In this document: one piece after another, positions 1 to 5,971 of the stretch
Position numbering within the stretch: the stretch's first letter is position 1
How the letters are laid out: each line of letters starts with the position of its first letter
Assembly (NCBI GenBank): GCA_027031025.1
Contig: JALVEJ010000219.1
Span: 1-8,780 of the forward strand
Length of the DNA stretch: 8,780 bases
Direction of reading: 5' to 3'
From: Flavobacteriales bacterium
GTDB lineage: Bacteria; Bacteroidota; Bacteroidia; Flavobacteriales; Flavobacteriaceae
Program-made: the position numbers and the translations under genes
Notes under the pieces: generated by a model
Database searches by the model: none
Seen by the model: only the letters and a program-made list of their open reading frames with translations
Told to the model about the DNA's origin: nothing

Positions 1-229
1 AAGTTTCCAAAAGCGGCGGATAACCGGATGTCGGTCCGTACTGAAAGGCTACTTTTTTGATTTTTGGAGGCAACTTTAAGATAATATCATCAACTTCCGC
101 TATCGGAAACAAATCATTGTTAGGCATACCGCCAGCAAATGATATAATGTCGGGCCGCGTGGCAAGCTTCATCAAATCTCTGATTTCCGATGAACGTATA
201 TGTTGGACAGTTTGTGAAAAAAATGGCAT
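1..229 (-). CDS. PLP-dependent class I/II aminotransferase, N-terminal part (cut by left edge)
   Basis: This frame is open from an ATG at 229 down to base 1 with no stop, so the gene continues beyond the window; 76 residues are visible. The protein begins MPFFSQTVQHIRSSEIRDLM, then has a PDIISFAGGMPNNDLFP segment (about residues 28-44) and FQYGPTSGYPPLLE (about 62-75). These are the usual N-terminal signatures of fold-type I aminotransferases of the 2-aminoadipate/MocR-like group: a SFAGGxP substrate-side loop and a YGxxxGxxxLR-type segment. The catalytic lysine and most of the PLP site lie outside the window. By family it would transfer the amino group of an amino acid to a 2-oxoacid in the cytoplasm; the substrate cannot be read from this fragment. 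It is transcribed away from the acyl-CoA synthetase gene, with 92 bases between the two starts. No Shine-Dalgarno sequence and no exact TAnnTTTG precede it. The family call is confident, the substrate is not. Confidence 0.85.
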   Translation of the reverse strand, partial: MPFFSQTVQHIRSSEIRDLMKLATRPDIISFAGGMPNNDLFPIAEVDDIILKLPPKIKKVAFQYGPTSGYPPLLET

Positions 230-321
230 AACTATAAAGTTTAAAAACTGATTTTTATTGCTTAAATTTACAAAAAAATTAGGCATTTTTAAAACCCCAA
301 AATCAATTTTAACACAAACTT

Positions 322-2367
322 ATGATTCATCAAAAATTGATACAGCCGGAAAGCATTGTCGTTATTGGCGGTTCTGACAATCCGAATAGTCCGGGTGGTA
401 AAATATTGGAAAATTTGCTCAAGCACCATTTTAAAGGAAAGATTTATGTCGTAAATCCTAAAAAAGAATACGTCAGAGGCTTTCCTACTTATAAAAATGT
501 CAGCGATTTACCCGGTCAAATAGATTTAGCCATTATTGCCATAGCTGCCAAATATGTAGAAGACACCGTTAAAATTTTGACTGAACAAAAAAACACTAAG
601 GGCTTTATCATCATATCTGCTGGATTTAGTGATTCCGGCGAAGCAGGAAGACAACTCGAAAAGCGTATCTTAGCGCAAATAGAAAAACAAGGCGGCAATT
701 TGCTGGGGCCCAATAATATCGGTTTGATCAATCAACATTATACAGGGGTATTTACGACGCCTGTTCCGGATTTGTCACCGCAAGGTGTCGATTTGATTTC
801 CGGATCCGGCGCAACAGCCGTGTTCATTATGGAAATGGCGATGAAAATCGGGTTGCAATTCAATTCGGTTTGGTCGGTTGGCAATTCTGCACAAATCGGG
901 ATTGAAGAGGTTTTGGAATACTTGGATGAGCAACACAATGACGAGAGTTCTAAAATCAAATTACTTTATATTGAAAGCATAAGAAAACCACAAAAACTGC
1001 TCAAACATGCCCGTTCTTTGAGAGAAAAGGGCTGTTATATCGTTGCGATTAAAGCCGGTAGCAGTGCTGCCGGTAGTCGTGCGGCAAGTTCGCACACGGG
1101 TGCTTTGGCAAGTTCTGATTTGGCAGTCAATGCTTTGTTTGAAAAAGCCGGAATTATCCGGGTATACGGGCGTCGTGAAATGATTGACACGGCAGCGGTT
1201 TTGTATTACGGCTTGCCCAAAGGCAAAAAAATAGCAATTGTAACACACGCCGGCGGACCGGGTGTGATGCTGACCGATGTGCTGGAAAAAAACGGTTTAA
1301 AAGTGCCGCAACTCGGCGGTAAAGCTTTACAAAATTTGAAAGAAAGATTATTGCCCGGTTCCAGTGTAACAAACCCCATTGATTTTTTAGCCACCGGAAC
1401 AGCTGAACATTTAGATGATATTTTAACTACTTTGACCAATGAGGTTAATAACATTGATGCCATAGCGGTGATATTCGGTAGTCCCGGCTTGTTTCAAGTC
1501 TATGATGTTTATGATGTTTTAGCCAAACATATTAAACAAAGAAAACTGCCTATATACCCGATTTTACCATCGGTCATTAATGTGGCGGATGAAATTGCTT
1601 ATTTTTATCAAAAAGGTTTTCCCGGCTTTTCAGACGAAGTGCTATTTGGCAAGGCACTAACCAATGCTTACCGGCAAACGCGTCTTGCTTTGCCTGACTT
1701 AAATATGTCTCAATTTAACCATAAACGTCCTGTAAAAATAGATAATTATAAAGGCTATTTACCAAATCATAAAGTGTATGAACTCCTAAAAGCTTTTGAT
1801 TTTCCGGTGATACCGCAAGCAGAATTTACCGATATTACACAAGCTTTAAAATATGCCGAAAAACATTATCCTGTTGTTATGAAAGTGGTTGGACCTTTAC
1901 ATAAAACTGATGTAGGCGGTGTGCGATTAGGCATTAAAACGCCTGAAGATTTTAAAGCGCATTTTAAGCAATTGATGCAGATTGAAGGGGTAAAAGCTGT
2001 AATGATTCAACCTCAAAAACAAGGACAAGAACTGTTTATCGGGGTAAAAAAAGAAGCCGGGTTCGGGCATTTGATTTTGTTTGGAGCGGGTGGTATTTTC
2101 ATTGAAATTTTAAAAGATTTTAAAAGCGTCTTGGCGCCGGTTGATCCGTCTTTTGTGATGTCTAAAATCAAAAGTTTACAAATATATCCGTTGTTAAAAG
2201 GCACAAGAGGCAAACAAGGCATTGATATTGCGGCATTTGCCGGTTTGGTTGCTAAAGTTTCCGACTTGGTTTTGGCTTATCCGGAAATTACGGAAATGGA
2301 TTTGAATCCGGTCTTAGCTGACACATCTGGCTTTTATGTTGTGGATGCACGGGTAAGGCTTAGTTGA
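322..2367 (+). CDS. ADP-forming acetate/acyl-CoA synthetase, fused alpha-beta type
   Basis: The 681-residue product has the layout of one-chain NDP-forming acyl-CoA synthetases. A CoA-binding Rossmann domain (about 8-125) carries VVIGGSDNPNSPGG. Two succinyl-CoA-synthetase-like domains follow (about 127-450), with LLGPNNIG at 127-134 and SSHTGALA at 256-263. An ATP-grasp beta part (about 475-680) has HKTDVGG at 527-533 and the glycine-rich LFGAGG at 586-591. His258 is the expected phosphorylated histidine of the alpha part, and His527 matches the second, beta-side histidine of the archaeal enzymes. The family interconverts acetyl-CoA (or another acyl-CoA), ADP and Pi with the free acid, CoA and ATP in the cytoplasm, which lets cells conserve energy during acid excretion. 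The usual SQSGA motif reads SGSGA here (160-164). There is no C-terminal GNAT acetyltransferase domain, so it is not a PatZ/Pka-type enzyme. Preferred acid unknown. The gene appears single, followed by a long non-coding region. Confidence 0.9.
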   Translation: MIHQKLIQPESIVVIGGSDNPNSPGGKILENLLKHHFKGKIYVVNPKKEYVRGFPTYKNVSDLPGQIDLAIIAIAAKYVEDTVKILTEQKNTKGFIIISAGFSDSGEAGRQLEKRILAQIEKQGGNLLGPNNIGLINQHYTGVFTTPVPDLSPQGVDLISGSGATAVFIMEMAMKIGLQFNSVWSVGNSAQIGIEEVLEYLDEQHNDESSKIKLLYIESIRKPQKLLKHARSLREKGCYIVAIKAGSSAAGSRAASSHTGALASSDLAVNALFEKAGIIRVYGRREMIDTAAVLYYGLPKGKKIAIVTHAGGPGVMLTDVLEKNGLKVPQLGGKALQNLKERLLPGSSVTNPIDFLATGTAEHLDDILTTLTNEVNNIDAIAVIFGSPGLFQVYDVYDVLAKHIKQRKLPIYPILPSVINVADEIAYFYQKGFPGFSDEVLFGKALTNAYRQTRLALPDLNMSQFNHKRPVKIDNYKGYLPNHKVYELLKAFDFPVIPQAEFTDITQALKYAEKHYPVVMKVVGPLHKTDVGGVRLGIKTPEDFKAHFKQLMQIEGVKAVMIQPQKQGQELFIGVKKEAGFGHLILFGAGGIFIEILKDFKSVLAPVDPSFVMSKIKSLQIYPLLKGTRGKQGIDIAAFAGLVAKVSDLVLAYPEITEMDLNPVLADTSGFYVVDARVRLS

Positions 2368-2499
2368 AATTTTTATCTCAATAAAAGTTAAAGTCGTTGG
2401 AAATAACAATGGACAATTTTATCGATATATAACTAATTAAATATCAGCGATTTATTTTTTTCAACATTAAGGCAATATGATTGTTTAACTCATTAAGTT

Positions 2500-2544
2500 T
2501 TTTTAAAAAAAGTTCTTCTGGCAATATTAAATTGTTGTTTAACT
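2500..2544 (+). repeat. 45-bp direct repeat, copy 1
   Basis: This matches 3015-3059 at 42 of 45 positions (differences at 2505, 2511 and 2519), with an offset of exactly 515 bases. The last 25 bases, starting GGCAATATTAAATTG, are identical in both copies. A shorter degenerate copy, GGCAATATGATTGTTTAACT, lies just upstream at 2471-2490. Confidence 0.9.
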
Positions 2545-2593
2545 TTTTTTCCGTTTTCGCCACTGGGACACCTAATAATAAGAAATTTTACCA

Positions 2594-2622
2594 TTACTTT
2601 TTTCCATCGTCGAAAAAAGTAA
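2594..2622. repeat. Perfect 11-bp stem palindrome with 7-base loop
   Basis: TTACTTTTTTC (2594-2604) and GAAAAAAGTAA (2612-2622) are exact reverse complements around a 7-base loop, CATCGTC. I associate this ACTTTTTTC-loop-GAAAAAAGT form with repeated intergenic sequences of Bacteroidota; that is recollection, not a search result. It could form a hairpin in RNA from either strand, but no gene ends close enough for it to be an obvious terminator. Confidence 0.75.
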
Positions 2623-2663
2623 CAAAAAAGACTAGCCTTACGAAACTTTTCCTAATTTCTTGC

Positions 2664-2798
2664 GTTTTTCTACCTAAACAATCTGAACTCGCACGAGCTT
2701 TATATCCTTAATCAAACTTCGAATTTATTGAGAAATAAGCTTTCTATAAAATCTTTGGTTTAGCTCGAACAGCAGATTGTTTTTAACGTCCGAAAAAC
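2664..2798. repeat. Degenerate long inverted repeat (intergenic stem-loop element)
   Basis: Three matched blocks occur in mirror order: GTTTTTC (2664-2670) with GAAAAAC (2792-2798); AAACAATCTG (2676-2685) with CAGATTGTTT (2773-2782); and CGAGCT (2694-2699) with AGCTCG (2762-2767). Together they make an imperfect stem of about 36 bases per arm around a 62-base centre. Coding function is unlikely. Mirror-ordered blocks in a non-coding repeat point to a foldable intergenic repeat family rather than to a gene remnant. Confidence 0.65.
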
Positions 2799-3014
2799 TT
2801 GAAATTAACGGAAAACCTTCGTATGGCGAGGGTAATGACCACAATTTACCGTTCTTTTACGGAAAGTCTGGTGATATAAGATTCTCAATAAATAAATAAT
2901 TTTTCATTTCTAAAAAAACATGTCTAGGACACCAAAAAACCAAAAATATAATATTTAAATTACACAATATCAGTAGTTTAATTTTTTAAAAAATAAAAGT
3001 GGCCAAAACAGGAA

Positions 3015-3059
3015 TTTTTTAAAAAGGTTCTTCCGGCAATATTAAATTGTTGTTTAACT
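3015..3059 (+). repeat. 45-bp direct repeat, copy 2
   Basis: This is the second copy of the repeat at 2500-2544, with three mismatches over 45 bases. It starts directly after the right inverted end AGTGGCCAAAACAGGAA (2998-3014) and stops 25 bases before the GC-rich RNA-like element. Confidence 0.9.
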
Positions 3060-3084
3060 ATTTTCATCAATCAAAGAGTTCATT

Positions 3085-3230
3085 GCGTTAGGGATAGTAG
3101 CGGTAGCCCGGAGTAGAGACGCCTGATTGTTTTACGGCGGGTGGCGGCGACCGCAGGAAGCCCCCGCACCGACCTTAAAACAACAGTGCGGCACCAACCG
3201 GCTACAAGCGGATAGCCCGCCCGAACGCCC
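3085..3230 (+). ncRNA. GC-rich structured RNA-like element, possibly Flavo-1-like
   Basis: This is a sharp GC-rich island in AT-rich flanks. An outer stem is visible: GCGTT-A-GGG (3085-3093) pairs with CCC-G-AACGC (3220-3228). Inside it GTAGCC (3103-3108) pairs with GGCTAC (3200-3205). The inner part offers two stems that share bases: GCGGG-T-GGC (3137-3145) with GCCCCCGC (3160-3167), or CCGCAC (3164-3169) with GTGCGG (3186-3191). The framework GGGATAG...GGATAGCCCG...AACGCCC is one I recall from Bacteroidota intergenic regions and suspect to be the Flavo-1 RNA motif of Rfam; I could not check this. The plus strand is chosen from that recollection. It ends nine bases before the cobB stop codon, which is read from the other strand. 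Function unknown. Confidence 0.55.
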
Positions 3231-3238
3231 AGAAAATA

Positions 3239-3928
3239 CTAATCTTCTTGAATGAGTTGTGCAACCAATTTGGGTAATCCGGTGCCGGCTTTTTCGCGGA
3301 TAATAGTTAAAGGATTGCTTATGGCAATAGGGGCAGCATTGGGGTCAATATAATAAACGGGCGTGTACGACGGCAGGTAATGGACCAATCCGGCAGCAGG
3401 ATATACCGCCATACTCGTGCCTACGATAATAAAAATACCGGCTTGAGCGACTAAGTCTGCTGCTCGGGTAATCATAGGCACCGGCTCGCCAAACCATACG
3501 ATATGCGGACGAAGTTGGGCACCGTCTTCGGCAAGGTCGCCGAGCTGTAAATCCTTATGCCAATTGTAAATAAGCTCAGGATTTTTGTCACTACGGACTT
3601 TAAACAATTCGCCGTGTAAATGTAAGACATTTTGGTTGCCGGCTCGCTCGTGCAAATCATCGACATTTTGAGTGATAACTTGCACCGGAAAATGTTGTTG
3701 CAGCTTGGTTATGGCATGGTGCGCAGCGTTGGGTTGCACTTGGTGTAGTTGCCGGCGGCGTTGGTTGTAAAAATCCAGGACCAGTTCGGGATTTTGTTGC
3801 CAGCCTTGGGGCGAAGCCACTGCCATGATATCATGGTTTTCCCATAATCCATCGGCATCTCTAAAAGTCTGAATACCACTTTCTTGGCTGATACCGGCGC
3901 CGGTTAAGATAACTATATTGGGTTTCAT
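3239..3928 (-). CDS. cobB: Sirtuin NAD+-dependent protein deacylase, class III type
   Basis: The 229-residue product shows the sirtuin core in order: TGAGISQESGIQTFRDADGLW (about 9-29, NAD+ site), TQNVDDLHERAG (86-97), LHGEL with catalytic His105, RPHIVWFGE (140-148) and GTS (170-172). Tyr54 and Arg57 in FYNQRRR form the YxxR pair that, in SIRT5 and CobB, binds the carboxylate of succinyl- or malonyl-lysine, so desuccinylase activity is likely. The enzyme removes acyl groups from lysines in the cytoplasm, using NAD+ and giving nicotinamide and O-acyl-ADP-ribose. There is no cysteine anywhere, so the usual four-cysteine zinc site is absent and the segment 113-139 must fold without zinc. It is the second gene of an operon: its ATG overlaps the rlmD stop by one base (TAATG), which suggests translational coupling. 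It ends in TAG at 3241-3239. Confidence 0.95.
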   Translation of the reverse strand: MKPNIVILTGAGISQESGIQTFRDADGLWENHDIMAVASPQGWQQNPELVLDFYNQRRRQLHQVQPNAAHHAITKLQQHFPVQVITQNVDDLHERAGNQNVLHLHGELFKVRSDKNPELIYNWHKDLQLGDLAEDGAQLRPHIVWFGEPVPMITRAADLVAQAGIFIIVGTSMAVYPAAGLVHYLPSYTPVYYIDPNAAPIAISNPLTIIREKAGTGLPKLVAQLIQED

Positions 3929-5346
3929 TAGATTGGGGTTTTGCGTTGCAATAGAACGATATTTTCGACGTGATGGGTATGTGGAAACATATCGACCGGT
4001 TGCATTTTAACGATTTCGTAATCTTGTTGCATCAATGCCAAATCACGGGCTTGTGTGGCAGAATTACAGCTAACATAAACAATACGCTCAGGCGCCAAAT
4101 ATAACAGATTTTCCACTACTTTGGCGTGCATGCCATCCCTTGGCGGGTCGGTGATAACGACATCGGCTTTGCCGTATTTGTCAATAAAATCCTTGGTAAA
4201 GACTTTACGCATGTCTCCTACTACAAACTCTACATTATTGATATTGTTGAGCTGTGCATTTTTTCGGGCATCTTTGATGGCATCGGCTACTGCTTCTACC
4301 CCTACGACTTTACGGGCATCGCGAGCAATAAATTGGGCTATACTGCCGGTGCCGGTATATAAATCGTAAACGGTTTCATGGGGTTGGATATTGGCAAATT
4401 GTCTCACTTTTTGATACATTCGCAAGGCTTGTTGCGAATTGGTCTGAAAAAAGGATTTGGCGGAAATCCGGTAGGTTAAGCCTTCCCATTTTTCTTCGAT
4501 ATAAGGTCTGCCATGGTATAAAATGACCTCTTGGTCGTAAAAAGAATCGTTGTCTTTTTCATTAACAATATATTGCAAGGATACAATCTGTGGAAAACGT
4601 TGTTTGAGGTGTTCTAAAATATTTTCAATGGCATGCCGGTCATCTTGATAGACTTGTAAAACTACCATCCACTCCCCTATGGAAGTATTGCGGATCATTA
4701 AAGTGCGTAAAAGGCCTGTTTTGTGTCGCGGGTCAAAAAAGGAAATGTTGTGTTTTCGTGCAAAATCTTTAACAGTTTGACGAATTTGATTGGACGGATC
4801 GGTTTGCAAATGACATTGTTCAATATCTAAAACTTTGTCCCACATACCGGCAATGTGAAATCCTAAACCTTCGGGATTGTCAATGGTTTTGCCGGATTGA
4901 ATTTCTTCCGGTGAAAGCCAACGCCTTGCTGAAAATGAGAACTCCATTTTATTGCGATAATGATATATCTCAGGAGATGACATAATAGGGTCAATCTTTT
5001 CGGGAAGCTTGAGTTTGCCGAGACGCACCAAATTATTGATAACTTCTTTTTCTTTAAATTGTAATTGGGCTTGGTATTGCAGATGCTGCAATTTACAGCC
5101 GCCACAAATGCCAAAATGCCGGCAAACCGGCTCGGTTCTCAAACCGGAAAATTTATGGACAGCTACTGCTTTGCCTTCGTAATAGGCTTTACGTTTTTTG
5201 GTGATTTGTATGTCGGCAATGTCGCCCGGCGCTAAGTAAGGTGCAAAAATAACTCTGCCATCGGGGGCATGACCAACCGCTTTGGCTTTGGCGCCCATAT
5301 CGGTAATTTCTACACCCGTAAATAAGGGTTTCTTTCGTCTGCTCAT
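3928..5346 (-). CDS. rlmD: 23S rRNA (uracil-C5)-methyltransferase, RlmD/TrmA family
   Basis: From the ATG at 5346 the product has 472 residues. An upstream TTG at 5355 is in frame, but it overlaps the likely -7 promoter motif, so I prefer the ATG. An N-terminal TRAM-like RNA-binding domain (about 9-65) is followed by a Cx5CxxC cluster (Cys75, Cys81, Cys84) with Cys178 in IEQCHLQ, the usual [4Fe-4S] ligands of this family. YRNKMEFSFS (130-139), the SAM-binding DLYTGTGS (328-335), DPPRDG (400-405), nucleophile Cys427 in VYVSCNSA and a C-terminal DMFPHTHHVE complete the pattern. The family makes 5-methyluridine from SAM in RNA; the closest named member modifies U1939 of 23S rRNA, though Bacteroidota homologues may act on other uridines. 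It is the first gene of an operon with cobB. Confidence 0.92.
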   Translation of the reverse strand: MSRRKKPLFTGVEITDMGAKAKAVGHAPDGRVIFAPYLAPGDIADIQITKKRKAYYEGKAVAVHKFSGLRTEPVCRHFGICGGCKLQHLQYQAQLQFKEKEVINNLVRLGKLKLPEKIDPIMSSPEIYHYRNKMEFSFSARRWLSPEEIQSGKTIDNPEGLGFHIAGMWDKVLDIEQCHLQTDPSNQIRQTVKDFARKHNISFFDPRHKTGLLRTLMIRNTSIGEWMVVLQVYQDDRHAIENILEHLKQRFPQIVSLQYIVNEKDNDSFYDQEVILYHGRPYIEEKWEGLTYRISAKSFFQTNSQQALRMYQKVRQFANIQPHETVYDLYTGTGSIAQFIARDARKVVGVEAVADAIKDARKNAQLNNINNVEFVVGDMRKVFTKDFIDKYGKADVVITDPPRDGMHAKVVENLLYLAPERIVYVSCNSATQARDLALMQQDYEIVKMQPVDMFPHTHHVENIVLLQRKTPI

Positions 5347-5352
5347 AGTTTG

Positions 5353-5360
5353 CAAAAGTA
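5353..5360 (-). promoter_or_regulatory. Possible -7 element for rlmD-cobB
   Basis: On the minus strand TACTTTTG is an exact TAnnTTTG match. It ends only six bases before the rlmD ATG at 5346, so transcription would start at or very near the start codon. No TTTG/TTG lies at the expected distance upstream (the nearest leaves 32 bases), which weakens the call. Confidence 0.4.
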
Positions 5361-5374
5361 AAATAAAATTTGAA

Positions 5375-5417
5375 ACATTTGGAAAATACAGACAAATGTC
5401 TTAACTTTGTGGACAAA
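5375..5417. promoter_or_regulatory. Nested dyads, candidate Xre operator
   Basis: Three dyads overlap the promoter: ACATTTG (5375-5381) with CAAATGT (5393-5399), 11 bases apart, covering the -33 box; AGACA-AA-TGTCT (5390-5401) in the spacer; and TTTGT-GG-ACAAA (5406-5417) covering the -7 end and the likely start of transcription. GACAAA recurs at 5391-5396 and 5412-5417, 21 bases or two helical turns apart, so both copies lie on the same DNA face. This fits autorepression by the DNA-binding antitoxin, a known habit of such pairs; binding itself is inferred. Confidence 0.55.
5378..5409 (+). promoter_or_regulatory. Bacteroidota-type promoter of the Xre/RES operon
   Basis: TTTG (5378-5381) and TAACTTTG (5402-5409) match the -33 and -7 consensus exactly, with a 20-base spacer. 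The antitoxin ATG is at 5429, giving a short leader of roughly 10-15 bases without a Shine-Dalgarno sequence. It is the best promoter in the window. Confidence 0.8.
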
Positions 5418-5428
5418 ATACCTGAAAT

Positions 5429-5953
5429 ATGAAAACAACAAGTTCGCAAAGTTATGATAAGGCTTCATCAAAAGTCCGTAAAAACTATCAATCTGCCGAA
5501 GCATCGTTGCAAAACTTTCTATCGGAAATGCCTGTTGTTTACCATAAGCAACCTATAACATTTGAGCAGTTTTTTGCTAATAAGTTTCTGATCATTCAAA
5601 CTATACGCAAGGGTATTTCCTACCGTTTTTTTGAGCAAATAAAAGCGGTTTTGCCATTTTCAGATACCGATTGGGCAAACTACTTAAATTTATCCCTCAA
5701 AACCTTGCAACGTCACAAAAAAGATAAAGATTTTCATTTTAAACCTATTCACACCGAAAAAATCATAGAATTGGCAGAAGTAACACATCACGGTAAAGAA
5801 GTTTTCGGCTCACTAGACAAGTTTCACCAATGGCTTGAAACGCCTTCTTATGCCTTAGGAAATATGAAACCGGCTGATTTGCTCAATGATTCCTACGGAA
5901 AAGACTTGGTTTTGGCCGAATTGAATCGTATTGCACACGGTATTTTTGCTTAA
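5429..5953 (+). CDS. xre: Xre/MbcA/ParS-type antitoxin of a RES toxin
   Basis: This 174-residue protein has two recognisable parts. Residues about 62-97 (from GISYRFFEQIKAVLPFSD to LKTLQRHKK) form the helix-turn-helix-like Xre segment typical of these antitoxins. Residues about 118-172 (VFGSLDKFHQWLETPSYALG, then MKPADLLNDSYGKDLVLAEL) match the MbcA/ParS/DUF2384 toxin-binding domain, whose C-terminal helices plug the toxin's active site. The first 40 or so residues are polar and add an N-terminal extension of unknown role. By family it neutralises the RES toxin in the cytoplasm and represses their shared promoter. It comes first in the operon, as usual, with the toxin 18 bases downstream. The promoter and dyads at 5375-5417 give the likely control site. 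There is no Shine-Dalgarno sequence before the ATG. Confidence 0.9.
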   Translation: MKTTSSQSYDKASSKVRKNYQSAEASLQNFLSEMPVVYHKQPITFEQFFANKFLIIQTIRKGISYRFFEQIKAVLPFSDTDWANYLNLSLKTLQRHKKDKDFHFKPIHTEKIIELAEVTHHGKEVFGSLDKFHQWLETPSYALGNMKPADLLNDSYGKDLVLAELNRIAHGIFA

Positions 5954-5971
5954 TGCTTCATCCTTTTATAT

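Larger units (their letters stand above)
2549..3014. mobile_element. Possible decayed MITE-like element with inverted ends
   Basis: The left end TTCCGTTTTCGCCACT (2549-2564) is the reverse complement of the right end AGTGGCCAAAACAGGAA (2998-3014), apart from one mismatch and one extra base. The 466-bp interval has no transposase frame and is bracketed by the 45-bp direct repeats. Inverted ends inside direct repeats are what a small non-autonomous transposable element leaves. However, 45 bp is far longer than a normal target-site duplication, so insertion between pre-existing repeats, or recombination, is just as possible. The pairing is short, and the call rests on position as much as on similarity. 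Confidence 0.35.
2368..3084. other. Long non-coding stretch with repeats
   Basis: No credible protein gene is seen in this AT-rich stretch between the acyl-CoA synthetase and the structured RNA element. The only open frame of note (2481-2711, 76 codons) is low in complexity, begins inside the degenerate repeat and runs across the hairpins, so I do not call it. The stretch holds two copies of a 45-bp direct repeat, a third degenerate copy, an inverted pair just inside the direct repeats and two palindromic segments; each is listed separately. Bases 2368-2470 and about 2811-2997 show nothing I can name. No clear hairpin-plus-T-tract terminator follows the synthetase stop codon. Confidence 0.7.

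Noticed and set aside
230..321. Divergent promoters between the aminotransferase and synthetase genes
   Set aside because: The region is AT-rich with near matches such as TAAATTTA, but no exact TAnnTTTG with a properly spaced TTTG on either strand.
2481..2711. Open frame of 76 codons on the plus strand
   Set aside because: It starts beside a degenerate repeat, crosses two hairpin repeats, has low-complexity Phe/Lys/Ser-rich content and shows no recognisable motif or promoter.
2998..3059. Remnant of an IS21-family insertion sequence end
   Set aside because: AGTGGCCAAAACAGGAA faintly recalls IS21-type ends in Bacteroidota, but no transposase fragment is present and the resemblance rests on memory.
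4121..4369. Open frames on the plus strand inside rlmD
   Set aside because: They are antisense to a clearly conserved methyltransferase core, and their products have no family resemblance.
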